A stretch of 64,000 bases of DNA from Opisthocomus hoazin (GCF_030867145.1 NC_134443.1:1736001-1800000); one strand, 5' to 3'; shown: positions 9,301-20,990, numbered from the stretch's first letter. Notes: generated from the sequence alone by a model not told the origin. Translations and numbers: made by a program.

Positions 9301-12244
9301 TTGAAGGCCACGGAGATGAAGAGCCCTTCGCAGGGTGTCCCGCAGGGCTCCAGCTCCTCCCGCCACAGGAGCTGGGGCAGGAGCATGAAGGCGAGGGGGG
9401 TGAGGAAGGCGAGCAGCGCCAGCGCCCCGGCCAGCGAGACGCCCAGGTGCCGGGAGCAGTCCAGGTGAGCGCTGTCCTCCATGTCCTTGGTGATGCGGGT
9501 GAGGTCATCGTGCGAGATGCTGTGCTCTGACGTCCCCGTCACCACCGTGGTGGTCTCGCCCCAGTTGTCGTCCTGGGGAGGGCACATGGGGGGGTTATGG
9601 GGGGGGGATAGCTCCGGGTCGCACCCCTGTCCCCAGCGCCGTGGGGGGCTGCTGGCTGCGCCGGACCCACAGAATCACAGAATCAATGTTCAGGGTTGGC
9701 AGGGCCCTCTGGGGATCCCCCACCCAACCCCCTGCCCAAGCAGGGTCACCCAGAGCAGGGGGCACAGCACCGCAGCCAGGCGGGGCTGGAATATCTCCAG
9801 AGAAGGAGACTCCACAGCCTCCCTGGGCAGCCTGGGCCAGGGCTCCGGCACCCTCAGAGGGGAGAAGTTCTTCCTCGGGTTCAGCTGGAGCTTCCTCTGC
9901 TCCAGTTTGTGCCCATTGCCCCTTGTCCTGTCGCTGGGCACCACTGGAAAGAGCCTGGCCCCGTCCTCCTGACCCCACCCTGCAGATATTTATGGGCATT
10001 TCGAAGGTCCCCTCTCAGCCTTCTCTTCTCCAGGCTGAACAAGCCCAGCTCCCTCAGCCTCTCCTCGTAGCAGAGATGCTCCAGTCCCCTCCTCATCCTC
10101 GTAGCCCTGCACTGGACTCTCTCCAGCAGCTCCTCATCTTTCTTGAACTGGGGAGCCCAGCACTGGACCCAGCACTGCAGATGGGGCCTCCCCAGGGCAG
10201 AGCAGAGGGGCAGGAGAACCTCCCTCGCCCTGCTGCCCACACTCCTCCTCATGCACCCCAGGATCCCATCGGCCTTCCTGGCACCCAGGGCTCGCTGCTG
10301 GCTCAGGGTCACCCTGCACCCCCCAACCCCCACCTCCCAGCCACCAAACCTCAAAGCCCGGCGCGCTGCCCGGCGCCATCACCCCCATTTAGACGGCGGA
10401 AACCTCAGCCTGGGGTGGGGGGGGACGCAGCGATTTGGCCGGGACCCTCGAGGAAACCCCCGTCGGCAGCTCCGTGCCGCCGCGCTCCACCTCTCCGGCA
10501 CCGGCGAGAGCAGCTTTGGGCGCGGGCAGCACCCCGCTTCCAGGCAAACCCCCTCATCAGCAGGGCCAGAACCAACACGCCCGGCTGCCGTCCCAACACA
10601 CCCTCGCCGCCGCGGCACGGGCGGGTGCTGCCTCCTCCAGCGCCGCGCCGGACAACGCCGCCGGCAACGCGGCAGCTCGGCGCGCCGGACGGGCCTCCCA
10701 CCGCCTCGGAGAGCCCCCTCCTCGAGCCAGACCCGACCCCACGCGATGCCTTCCCCGCCATGACACGGGGTTTCAGCGGACGGAGCAGACGCCGCACCGC
10801 AGGCGCTGAAACGGCCGCCCCGGCTCTGTCCGTCTGTCTGTCCTCTGACTCACCTTCTGTTTTCCAGCGTCCCTGAAACTCGGGGCTTTATCGTATCGTA
10901 ATTTTTTCCCCCCTGAATTTCTGCAGGAACGCCGGTAATTCCAGACAGCAAACCGACCCCTGGGGCTTTGTGACGGGATGGGAAGCGGAGCAGGGTCCGG
11001 GAGGACCAGACCATACCCAGCCCGTCCCCAGGTGAACCCACGCTGCCATCGGCTCGCCCCGGCCGCGGCGGCACCGGGCAGGCTCAGCCGCCGGCATCGC
11101 GGCCACCGCAAACCCCGAGCCGCCCGCGCCAGTGGCTGCGAGACGATTGCGGCCAGGGACCGGGCTCCGCGGTGGCCGGAGGAGTGCCGGCACCCGGCGC
11201 GGGGGGCACGGCAGCACCGCTGTGCCAAGGGACCGCGGGGCTGGGGAGGTCGGAGGGATGCAGCACGAGACCCTCCTCCGCACCGGCTTGCCGGCGGGAT
11301 CTGCCGGAGCCGGGCTGGGGCTCTCACGCCTTGGCACGGCCAAGCTGGCATCGCCTGTGGGCGCCGGGCGAGGAGCTGGAGCCAGTCCCCAGGGAGGGGA
11401 TCCCCGGGGAGTGGATCCCCCACGGATGGGATCCCCGGGGAGGGGATCCCCAGGGATGGGATCCCCGGGGAGTTGATCCCCAGGGAATGGATCCCCAGGG
11501 AGGGGATCCCCGGGGATGGGATCCCCGGGGAGTGGATCCCTGGGGAGTGGATCCCCAGGGAGTCGATCCCCATGGATGGGATCCCCGGGGAGTGGATCCC
11601 CGGGGAGCGGATCCCCGGGGATGGGATCCCCAGGGATGGGATCCCCGGGGATGGGATCCCCGGGGAGGGGATCCTCGGGGAGGGGATCCCCAGGGAGTGG
11701 ATCCCCGGGGAGTGGATCCCCGGGGAGGGGATCCCCGGGGAGGGGATCCCCAGGGCACCGCGACAGCCGGTCCCCTTTCATTTGCACCCGCGCCGCTGCC
11801 CGCCCTCCCCGCCGGCGCAGGGCCCCGTCCGCCCGCCGAGGGCAAGCTCAACCGGCTCGACCGCTCCGCCGAGGAGCGCCCGCCATGCCGGCAGCCCCCG
11901 CGTCGCGCCCGCGGCTCCCACCCTCGGCAGCGTCCCCCCCCCCCGCCCGACTCACCCTCTCGTCCCCCCGAGTCGACTCGTTGTCCAACAAAGGTTCGCC
12001 CGGCGCTTGGATGGTCACCGACTTGTCCCCGCGGCTCCCGTCCCGGCTTTTCGAGCGATGCCGGTCCCGCCGGTCTCTGGAAGGCAAGAGAGGGGAGCGG
12101 GGGGGGGGGAGCACCGGGGTGGCAGCACCCACTGGGGACAAGGGACCCCCCTGGGCACCCACCGATCCCTCACCTGTGCTTGCGGGAGCTCCGGGAATGC
12201 CCGGACTTGTAGGAATACCCCGAGTACTGCGACTCATTGTCCAT
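6330..12244 (-). CDS. VANGL2: VANGL2, core planar cell polarity membrane protein
   Basis: Van Gogh-like 2 is a four-pass plasma-membrane protein that binds Prickle and Dishevelled and sets planar polarity. Coding exons on the minus strand: 12244-12174, 12076-11956, 9572-8965, 7979-7843, 7623-7488, 7124-6893 and 6591-6330. All have GT/AG borders and matching phases. The start is an ATG in strong context (CACCATGG), giving [18 protein letters not shown]. The 608-base exon carries all four membrane segments (about residues 109-242). Exons 4-6 carry the conserved cytoplasmic part (e.g. [20 protein letters not shown]). The protein ends in the PDZ ligand ETSV. Exon lengths total 1567 bases, one more than 521 codons plus stop (the human length). 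The extra base sits in a C5 run at 6470-6474 and shifts the last ~50 codons as written. Everything after it is intact in the other frame, so a sequencing error is likelier than a broken gene. Confidence 0.97.
8120..8935. repeat. Alternating purine-pyrimidine (CACGCATG-type) minisatellite in a VANGL2 intron
   Basis: Almost the whole 985-base intron between the VANGL2 exons ending at 8965 and starting at 7979 consists of irregular CA/CG/TG alternation. Recurring blocks are 'acacgcatc' and 'gtgcacacgcatctgtgcac'. The sequence is prone to Z-DNA. The long frames on both strands result from the repeat. Confidence 0.9.
8360..8412 (-). repeat. Short CR1 remnant inside the intronic repeat
   Basis: The stretch with 'actgaggctggaaaagagct' followed by 'caccaagtccaacggtcaac' resembles the antisense 3' part of avian CR1. 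It is the only non-alternating block in the array and splits it in two, so it dates the array relative to the insertion. Confidence 0.5.
9670..10340 (-). repeat. CR1 LINE, 5'-truncated, antisense
   Basis: The best preserved CR1 in the window. Its 3' terminus is at 9670 ('cacagaatcacagaatca' on the plus strand). It runs to about 10340 and is followed by unrelated sequence. It lies in VANGL2 intron 2 and is in the same orientation as VANGL2. It agrees closely with the fragment at 1-485, so both belong to one subfamily of moderate age. Confidence 0.9.
11393..11757. repeat. 15-bp GGGGATCCCC minisatellite in VANGL2 intron 2
   Basis: About 24 tandem copies of a 15-base unit of the form GGATCCCCGGGGAGT. 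Variants replace GAG by GAT or CGGGG by AGGGA. Nearly every unit holds the palindrome GGGGATCCCC, so either strand can fold on itself. It sits about 200 bases downstream of the donor at 11956. Confidence 0.93.
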
Positions 12245-12417
12245 GGTGTCGGAGCGCCGGGGCTTGTGCCGCTCCACGCCGAGGGGCTTGGACCTCCGCG
12301 GCCCCGGGACGGCGGCCAGGGCCTCCTTCAGAGGGGGCTTCTTCAGGCCCAGGGGCACCTTCCAGAAGTCGACCGTCACCTTGAGGGACTCTATTTTGAT
12401 CACCTGGTTGGGCTCGT
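12245..12417 (-). other. VANGL2: VANGL2 5' part of the start exon: leader or N-terminal extension
   Basis: The exon holding the canonical VANGL2 ATG (12244-12242) begins after an acceptor at 12419-12418 (ctcctgag). Its 173 bases upstream of the ATG are open in frame and read as ordinary protein (EPNQVIKIESLKVTVDFWKV, then PLGLKKPPLKEALAAV) up to [10 protein letters not shown]. There is no in-frame ATG in this part, but an AUA codon lies at 12394-12392, 50 codons before the ATG. A vertebrate 'long' VANGL2 variant started at an upstream near-cognate AUA has been reported, as I recall, and this sequence fits it. Whether it is translated here is inference. Confidence 0.65.
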
Positions 12418-14212
12418 CTCAGGAGAAAACGGCTCGCCCGCCTGCGCCGGGCAAGGGAAGGGTCAGCGGCGGCACGGCAGCATCCCGGCAGCCCCCGGGG
12501 TCCCGGGCGCCGGCGGGCATCCCCTCGCCCACCACCCCTGTGCAGCCCCGGCGGCAAACGGGGACGGGAGTTCAGCGGGGGAAGGGAATTTGGGTCACTT
12601 TGGGGCATTTTCTACTTTATCCCATGCCCAAGCCGGGTCCGGGACGGCCACCTTCCCCTCTGTGAACAACGCTGCACGGTTAGCTCCTGTTTCGGGTGAT
12701 TTACACTTCAATTAATATCAGATCGTTTCTTTAACTGCCAAGAGAGCGCCGAGGGTGGGGGCCAAAAAAAAAAAGGAATGAATAATTGGGCGCAGGCAAG
12801 GTTTCCGGCCCATCTCGCAGCGCGGGGCTCTGCCCGGACACGTTTCCCAGCGCGGAGCCGGGATCTCACGCCCAGCTCGGCGCAGGAATCCCGCTTCCTC
12901 GAGGAGCATCGCTCCGCGCCAGCCCCAGCTCCCCCGGCAGCGGCAGCCGGAGCCAGGGAGAGCTGGGGGAAGCCAGGGGGGTCCCAGGCTGCCGGGAGCC
13001 ACCACGCTGGCTGCGGGGATGGGACCGCTGGGCTGGGCCACCGCGGCAGCGTCCGGGGACCGGTCCCGCGTCGCAAGGCCGGCTCGGAGCAGACAGCATC
13101 GCCCCGCGCGCTGACTCACGGCTGCCACGTCGTCGTTAGCCAACCCCAAACCCCAGTTAGAGCCATTCATAGGCACAGACGGGTATAAATACACACACCC
13201 ACCCACGCGAAACCCACCCACGCGACACCCACCCACGCCTGCTGCGGGTGTCCCACCTCTGCCGGGCTGGGAAAGGGATGCCTTGCCCGGATCCCAGCCG
13301 GGCAGCGCGAGGCGCCGGGACCTCGGGCAATGGCTCGGGGGGATGCGGGGCAGCGGCTGGGGTCTGCGGCGGTGGTCTGCCGGGGTCCCGGGCTGGGTCA
13401 CCTCACTGGTTTTGGGGACTCCCAAGCTGCTGGCAGCCCCGATGTGGGTTCGGTGCTGGCTTGCCAGGGTCTGGGATCCCTCCCGGGAGGGGACCCGCAG
13501 ACAGACGGGAGCCACCCGTCGCCCTGCCCGACCCACGCCGGGGGATGCCGGACCCCATCGGATGGGTCCTGTCAAACCCTCCTGCCCTCACCCGAAGGGT
13601 GCTGGGGGGCTGCGGGCATTCGGCATCCCCCAGAGCCCCAAACCCCCCTTCCCAGCCAGTCCCGCGCGCCGGGGGGGCCGCGCCGGCTGTGTTTGGAGGT
13701 GGGTTACCAGGGAAATGCCATTTCAACCAAATAAAACCCAAATGTCTTTTGGCCTCTTTTCCAAGGCCTCAAGGAGGGGGGAGATGGGGTCGAGGAGGCA
13801 AAAAGGGCGGCGGGGGCGCGGGGGGGGGGGGGGTGGGATCCTTTTGTCGCAGATGCTGGATGCTCACACGTTTATCACTATGGAAACAAAAGCCCCCCCC
13901 CCTCCTCCAAACGCCGGTTGTCTAGGAGATGGCAACAGGGGCTGGGAGCTCGTCCCGGCATCCCCAGCGAGCGATGGGGGAAGGGGCCGGGAGAGAAAGG
14001 ACCCCCCTGTCCCGTCCCCCCCCCAGAACCTCCTGCCAGCTCCCCTCTTCTGGGCTTTGTTTGCAGGCAGGGATCGGGTTTCTGCCGGGAACAATGCCGG
14101 GGCCTCGGGTGTTGCCTCCATCAGTGACGAGGACACGCTTGTCCCCAGTCTGGCCCAGTAATACCATTAGGAGGTTGATACTGGGGCAAGGGGATGGACG
14201 CGGGGGACTCAC

Positions 14213-14407
14213 CGGCGGGAGGGCGCGGGAGGTCGGGGCGAGGCGGCTGCGGGCGGGTGCTGCTCCCCGCACCGGCGGTCACCGAGGCGCTCGGGGCATC
14301 GTGAGCCTCCGACGGGGACGGCATCCAGCTGGCGGGCGCCGGAGCGGGGCCGCGCATGGAGGGGCCGCTCACGGGACGGGCGGTCGCGCCGGGGATCCGC
14401 CGCCGAG
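14213..14407 (-). other. VANGL2: Candidate extra 5' exon of VANGL2
   Basis: On the minus strand a long pyrimidine tract ends in 'tttcccccag' (cag at 14410-14408). It is followed by 195 bases and a consensus donor, CCGCCG|gtgagtcc, with GT at 14212-14211. Spliced to the acceptor at 12417, the phase continues the open VANGL2 frame, and two in-frame ATGs exist (14357-14355 and 14324-14322). The splice signals are good; expression is unproven, and at this GC content an open frame of this size can arise by chance. Confidence 0.4.
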
Positions 14408-15649
14408 CTGGGGGAAAGAGAGAGAGAAGGAAATCAGCAGCCAAATATCCCCGCCACGCACGGACGCTTCACGGCATCCCTTCTCCGGGGACCGGGACCA
14501 CGCGTGTGCCGTGGCCACGTGTCCCGGGGCAGAGCCAGGCACCGCCAGCCAGAGTCCTTGTCCTGCAGGTCAGCCAGCCCGGTTCCCTGGGGGGACATCC
14601 ACCCTCACTCGGCCTTGACCCCCGGCGAGCGCCCGAGCAGAGCAACGGGCAGGGGAGGAAGGCGAGGGTGGGCTGGACACCCCCGCAGAGACCACTACAG
14701 CCCAAAACCCATCGCCGGCATCACCTCCCCGCCGCGTCGGCACCCTGCCCCACAGCCCGGCGCCGTGCGGCCGCCCACCGACCCTCCCCGAGGCGCCCAG
14801 ACCCGGCCCGAGCTCCGCTCCCGCGCGCCCCTGCCCCAGCCAGAGCCCGGCGCTCCCGGAGAGGCGAAGCCGATTCATCGGCCGAAATCGCGCCGGCGTT
14901 TTCCAACACGGCGATCCAAGGCCCCCGCCCGAGCGTTTCACCCTCCTCGGTCACCACAATCCAAACCTCAAGCCCACCCCCAGAGTCAGGGGTCCCCCCA
15001 CGGCGGCACTGGTGGGGGCCCGGGGACCGTCCAGCTCCCGAAGGCAAAGCTGGAGACGAAGGTCGAGCCATTCGGCGGCGGCACCTGCGGCGAGCCCGGC
15101 CCTTCCCTCGCACGCTGGCGACGGGGCAGGGGCACGGGCAGCGGCGTCGGGGCCCTTTCCCGGTGCGGGATGGCGTGCTCCGGCGTGAGCCACGGATGAA
15201 CCACGGGCGATCTCTGCATCCCGACCAGGGCTCAGCGCCGAGGATCCTCCGTCTCGCCAGTACTAAAACAGCCGAACTTTCTCCCCAGCAAAGCCTGGCG
15301 GGGGGAATAGCCCCCAGCCCAGCAGTTTTCGAGGTTAATTTGTAAATTAAGCAGCCGTTCCGCAGGTCACCGGACCCAGGAGCTCCTCATCCTGTCCCAC
15401 GGCCGCCCCGGTGCCGGCAGAGCAACTTGGCCATTCCAGCGGGGAAGAAAGGGATTTTTTGGGGGATGATTTGCCTGGCAGAGTGGGGAAAGCCGGTTCG
15501 GCAGCCCACGGTGCTCAGGTGGAGAGGCTGGCAATGGACGCCTCGTCTCCAGGGAGGAGAAGCCTTCGCCTTCCCGAGCCCGTGGAGCAACCGCCGAGGG
15601 CTGGGAGCGAGAGCCAGACGCATGCAAACGAGGAGTAAAACTCACATTT

Positions 15650-15775
15650 TGAATAGCGAGGTGATTAAGCACCAGAACAAACTCCCCAGGGGAGGAGAGG
15701 ATTTGCCATCTCTTGACATCTTCAAGTCCAGACTGGATGGCTTCTTGGGATGGTGCTGGAGAACACCACAGGGTT
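15650..15775 (+). repeat. Old CR1 remnant
   Basis: The text 'ggtgattaagcaccagaaca' and 'cttcaagtccagactggatg' matches the 3' region of older amniote CR1 families, diverged and without a clear tail. It lies in the VANGL2 5' intron. Borders are approximate. Confidence 0.6.
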
Positions 15776-18700
15776 CAAAGCGGAGAGAGCTCGGCTGGGG
15801 CTTCGGGGCGGTCAGAAAAGCCGCTGCCGCCGTCTCTCCCGCCTTTGAGTCCGTGAACCTCAAACACAAACTATCTTTTGCATTCAAATGCTCAAAAAAT
15901 AAATAGATCCAAGCATTTCTAAACAAGAAAGCTTTCTTATTTCACCCGGCGCCAGGGCAGATCCCAAGAGGGAAATCCTCTCGTCCCATCCCCGGCGAGG
16001 CTGCGTGCCCCTCGGCCCGGGCAGCTCAAACCCGCGCCGCGTGCTTCTCTCCCTGTTTTATGCAGCACCGAGACCCCCTGCGAGCCCGGCACGACGTTTG
16101 CTGGAGAAAAACCCGCTTTGAGCAAAGGGCAGAGGGAGAAGTCGGTGGCTGAACAACTCCTGTCCCCTCCAAGAGGGCTGGGACAAGCGGCTGCCTCTGC
16201 GCCGGTCGGATCGGCGAGCGCCCGCCTGCTCCCGTGCCAGAGCCCGGCAGCCACCGGTGCTCTCCCTCCGGCGTCTGCAGATCTCAGATCAATTAAATAA
16301 ATCCCAGCCCGCAGTCGGGATGCTCTAACGTGGTTACGCCAGGGGTGTGAACGCAGCCCTTCGCACCCCGGCTTCCCACCGCCGGGGCGAGCAGCAGCCG
16401 AGGGAAACACCAGCGCAGGCACAACTGGGCAGGTGCGTCCGTGCGAGACCCAACCGGCGCCGCAGCCGCCGGGAAACCGAGTCACGGAGCGGGCCGGGAG
16501 GACCCCGGGGTCCTGGATTCCTGGCACGTGACTCCACGGCTGTTCATCCTCCCAAGAAGCCCGGGAGGGCGGGAAGCACGGCTCTGCCCGTGACAGAGCT
16601 GGGGAAACTGAGGCACGCCGCAAGCAGACACGCAGAAAACCTAACGCGAGCCTCAGCTCTGCCTTCACGCCGTGACTTTTGGGCTCTCCTCCCTCGGCAC
16701 GCCGACACCGGGGAGGTCAGCCCGGGGACCCCCCGAGCAGCGATGCCCACGGCGGGGATGCCGTCGGCGCGCCTCCGAAACCGGCCTGGGAACGGGAGGC
16801 ACCTCCCGGCCCCGGGCCGCGGGTCTGCCGAGCCGAACGCCCGGCACATTTGCTTGCTTGGCTACACACGCACACGCCTTGCTGCCTCCGCACAATAGGC
16901 CCCGGCCCCGGCCGGGCACCGGCCCCCCGAGCCCCACGCTGCCGGGGAAGCGGGAGGCGGCGGGGGGCACGACGACGGGGCAATGAGCGTATTTCACACA
17001 GGCACCGAACGCTGGGGAGACGGCGGAGCTGGGTGACCCGCCAGGAGCACAAGGGGGGGGCACGGCTAGGAAAACCCCCCCATGGGTGCTCCTGCTTGGA
17101 TCGGGGCGGGGAAATGGGCTCCTCAGGCAGGAACTGGGGGGTCAAAGCAGATCCCCCCGTGCCACCTCTATTCGAGCCCCAAGCAGCGGCCGCGCAGCAT
17201 CTACCGAGGAGCTGGGGAGAGGCCGCCGAGGCAACTCGCTGCCCTCCCCCCCCCGTTCGCACACCCCCTCCAGAAGCGCAAACACCAACCATTTTCCTTC
17301 CTTCCTCCCCGGGCCGTATCCAGCCCCGCACCTCCTCCGGGCTGGTGGAGCCGGGGCTTCACAGCGAGCTCACGGCGCAACCCCGAAGCTGCTCCGCTCC
17401 CTTCCGTGGCCGAGCCCCCGCGGCCGCCCCGGCCCCGGGAGCTGCCACCGCTGCGAGGAATCCGCAAACTTCCAGCTCTTTGGGTCCGTTGGCACGACCG
17501 GGCGCTTCAGAGGGACGCAGGAAAGGCCCACGGGAAGCCTGAGTCGCTTAATCCAGCTGCCCCATGGGGTCTCATCCTGCTCGCCCATCGCTCAGCGTCA
17601 GCTCGGATGCAGCAGGTTTCATATTCCTTCCAAACTGCCAGCTTTAATTACGATCACCGGGGATTGGTACAATCTCCACGGCAGCGTCCAGGCCCTCCGG
17701 CGCTCGGTCCCCACCAAGCTTCCTCCGGCGGGGACGTCCCGCTGCGCGACTCCGGGACAAAGCCCAGCCCTTCGCCCGGCATCTCGATCCCGTGGGGCGT
17801 CCGGGAGCGACGGAGGACGCGCTCGCTGCCTCCGCGCGGGTCAGAACGACTGCGCCGAGACCTAGAACCAGAGGGAGAAAACCAAAACAAACCAAAAAAT
17901 GTCCAAAAATCCCGAGGATTTGCACGAGAACGGGGCTGGATGCGAAGGGAAAGCCATCCGCGCTGCGAAACGCGCCGGCACCAGGGGATCCTAACTGCGG
18001 CCCTCCAGCCGCCCGCGCTCCCCGACGCCGCTGACCCGCGCCGCTCTCCCTGCCCAGGGCTCGGCACCCAGCCGAGGGGCTCAGCCCGCACCCCGCAGCC
18101 CCCGCCCGGCCCCAGCTCGCGGGGAGCATTCGGGGCTCCCCGGGAAGACGAGCGGCAGCTTCGCCCTCGTGGTTTCCAGTGCCGGGTGCGGGCGGAGGCG
18201 GGATGGCACGGTGACGCCCGGCACACCACCAACCCCACGGCGAGGTGTCGAAGCTGCCGGATCTTCCCCCCCCCCGGCCCAAAATCCCATCTCCCTGTCC
18301 CCTCCGGCTCCCACCGCCCCTCCGGCCGCACCGCTGGCACCGCCGGGTGGGACGCCGGCCCGAAGCGACAGACCTCCGCTCACGCCGGGGCGCGGGAGGA
18401 TGCAAACGCCGGCGGCCGCGGGCATCCGAGCGGTGCCGCGGGATGCTGGGGCTGGGCGAGCCGGCGAGGCGCGGGGGTCCGCGCTCACGCTTTGGGGCCG
18501 TTACTGTCATTTCAGCGCGTTCTCCAAAAGCATCGGGCGAAGCTCCGTACCCACAGCACGGCAGCGAGACCCCAAAAGGCCACTTCCTACCCCAAAGGGA
18601 CACCCGCGGCCCGAACGACAGCGCTTTTAGATCGATCACAGCTCTGCTCCATCCTTAATACTTCACCCTCCTAAATCCTGCCCGGCTGCGGCGGGCAGAC

Positions 18701-20673
18701 AGAATTATCCACGTCTCAGAGCCTGGAAAAGCAGCGTAGAGGTGGGATCCGTCGGGATCCAGGCATGGAGCGAAGCACTGACCCCACCGACCGCGGTGCT
18801 CGAGGTGGGGCCGAGCTCAGCCCCAGGCAGCAAACGCCTTCGGAGGGCACACGGGGAAAAAAATCCCTCGTGCGGGGTCCGGCTTTGGCAGCTGGTGCTG
18901 CCGCCGCGGTGCCACGACGCCGGCGGGTGCGAGCCCTCGCGCGGGGCCAGCCGGGGAAGCGCAGCGACCGCCCGTGGTTTCCTCCGAGGCCCCTTCCCAA
19001 GCATCCCGGCCGGACAATAAAGCCATAAAGCATCCGCCAGCCGCGCCGAGGCTCGGAAAACGGACCCAAAATCGACAATTAACCCGGACCACAGCCGCGG
19101 GGCTGATTCCGCCCTGCCCGACGCCGGGGTGACGGGCTCCCTGCCTTCCCCCAAGCCCCCTCCGGCCCCATTGCTGCGAGCTGATGAGGAAACCAAGAAA
19201 CCACATCTGCCCCGTTCGAACGGCCCGGGGAGCCCGGGGATGGGCAGCCGGTGTCCCCAGCCCCGTGCCCATCCTCGGGGCCGTGTCTCCAGGATGGGGG
19301 GGCTGCCCATGGCACCCGGCCACCCGCCACCCTACGGTCCAACAGCCGGGTGAGGAGCCATGGCCGGCTCCAACGAAGTCGTCTGCTAATTAAATCAGCC
19401 GGGGCTCATCCTCAGGTCCCCTCCCCAGCACAAAGACGGCGTCGAGACACCGGCGAAGCAGCTGACCGAGGCCGCCTCGGAGCCCAGCTCGGTCCCAGCA
19501 CAATCCCCAATTGCTGTGATTAAGCAACAGCCATCCCCAGGGGCTCCACAAAGATAATATTTAATTTTTTTTAATTTTTTTTTCGGTTTAAAACCTCCGC
19601 CTCGGTTATCACACCAAGGCCTGAGGGGGGGGTTGAACAGACTCTACGCCCTCTCCCCAGGAAATGCAGCCTCTCGCCCCAGACGGAGCAGCGGGGCCGA
19701 CGTCTGCGCTCGCGCCCGATGCCGAGCGGAGGGAACTCCCCGTCGGCTCAGGGCGCTGCGCCAGGACGGGACCAAGATAAACCGGATCAGAATCCGGCCG
19801 GGTCTGTCCCCGCAGCAGGTGAGCGTGCTGGCGGGGACGGACCCTGCCTCGCGGGTCCCACAGCTCTGGCAGGAGCATCACCCCCCCCCCCCCCCACCCC
19901 AAGTCCTCGCCAGTGGCCACCCAGCCCCGGCGCAAGGCAGGTACCAGGGTGGGCACCCCACAGGCGCCCACCCTCGCCCCCCGGCCGCTGCTGCGGTCGC
20001 CCCGTTGCTCGCAGGGGGTGCAGGCAGGGAGGGGGCCCGGTGCTTGCACCCACGCCGGGCACAAAGGGCTCGGGGGCCAAGGGGTGGGCGACCGCAGCGG
20101 GGCAGCTTGGCCAGTCGACTCCACATGAGTGGGAAAGCCACAGGCACCGGTGCCAGGCTGCGTGCCCCTGGGGGGGGACACCCAGCCCCGCTGCATCACC
20201 CACCGGGGGGGTTCCCCAGGGCCAGCAGAGCCCTGCGAAAAGGGAGCAACCAGCACCCTGCGAGCGGGGCCCAGCCCCGGCTGCATCCTCAGCACCCCCC
20301 CCGCCCAGGGACACCCCATCCCGACCCCTGCTTCAGGGCTGGGAAGAGAGCCGGGGGGGGGGGGGGGCGGGACGGTCAAACCCGGCTGCCCCGCATCTCC
20401 CCCCCTGCCACGCAGCGGGGCAGCCCCGGGAGCCCCCCCGGGAGCGGGGCTCGCCGAGCAGCTGCTCCCCGCCCCGGCTGCCGGGCCAGGAAAGTTCCCG
20501 GCTTCCCAGGCCTTTCCCGCAGGGACGCGCCGACCCCAGCCCGGCCCCCCCGGTCCCGGTCCCGACCCCCCCGGTCCCGGCCCCCCCCCGCGCTGCAGCG
20601 GAGCGGGGCTGCTCCGCACCCCGGTCCCCCCGCACCCCGATCCCCCCCACCCAGCTTTCCCCCCCGCACTCAC

Positions 20674-20990
20674 CATCGCCGCCCGCACCTTTGTGCGCGT
20701 CCCCCCCCCGTCCCCCCCCCCCTCCCCAAAAACACCAAAATCGCGGAGCTGCTGCTGCGGCGGAGGAGGAGGAGGAGGAAGAGGAGGAGGAGGAGGCGGA
20801 GGAAGCCCCGAATCCCAGCGGCACCGCTCCGCTCCGCCGTGAGCCCGGCCCCGCCGCGCCCCCCCCCTCCCCGGCAGCCCCCGCCCCCCCCGCCCCCCCC
20901 CCGCCGCTGTTCCCGGCCGCTCCCCCCGCGCCCGCCCATTGTCTCCGCTCCGCGCTCCCGCCGCCCCCCCGGGGCCATTGTCTGGGGGGG
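20674..20990 (-). promoter_or_regulatory. VANGL2: CpG-island promoter and likely first exon of VANGL2
   Basis: Extremely GC-rich sequence with a GGA/CCT tract at 20760-20806 and a consensus donor on the minus strand, GGCGATG|gtgagtg, with GT at 20673-20672. Two CCATTGTCT motifs lie at about 20937-20945 and 20972-20980, near where transcription could begin. The exon would be non-coding, although its last three bases are an ATG. Assignment to VANGL2 rests on strand and position upstream of the start exon. The transcription start is not visible and there is no TATA box here. Confidence 0.4.

Larger units (their letters stand above)
12418..20673 (-). other. VANGL2: VANGL2 5' intron(s), GC-rich
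   Basis: About 8 kb between the start exon and the proposed first exon. Contents are very GC-rich unique sequence, an 'acccacccacgcg' tandem at 13190-13235, a G-run near 13821-13834, an old CR1 piece at 15650-15775, an AT-rich patch at 19555-19590 and a C-run near 19879. Many frames are open for hundreds of bases on both strands only because stop codons are rare at this GC content. None has a splice-consistent or recognisable protein except the candidate exon at 14213-14407. Confidence 0.5.

Noticed and set aside
8137-9530. His/Thr/Arg-rich frames across the intronic repeat
   Set aside because: They translate the CACGCATG minisatellite and the antisense of VANGL2 exon 3; not genes.
11393-11757. 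CRISPR-like regular repeat
   Set aside because: Contiguous 15-base minisatellite with no spacers, in a vertebrate intron.
17082-18674. 530-codon plus-strand open frame in the VANGL2 5' intron
   Set aside because: Arg/Pro/Ser-rich composition with open frames on both strands, no domain and no splice context. A chance frame in GC-rich intron DNA.
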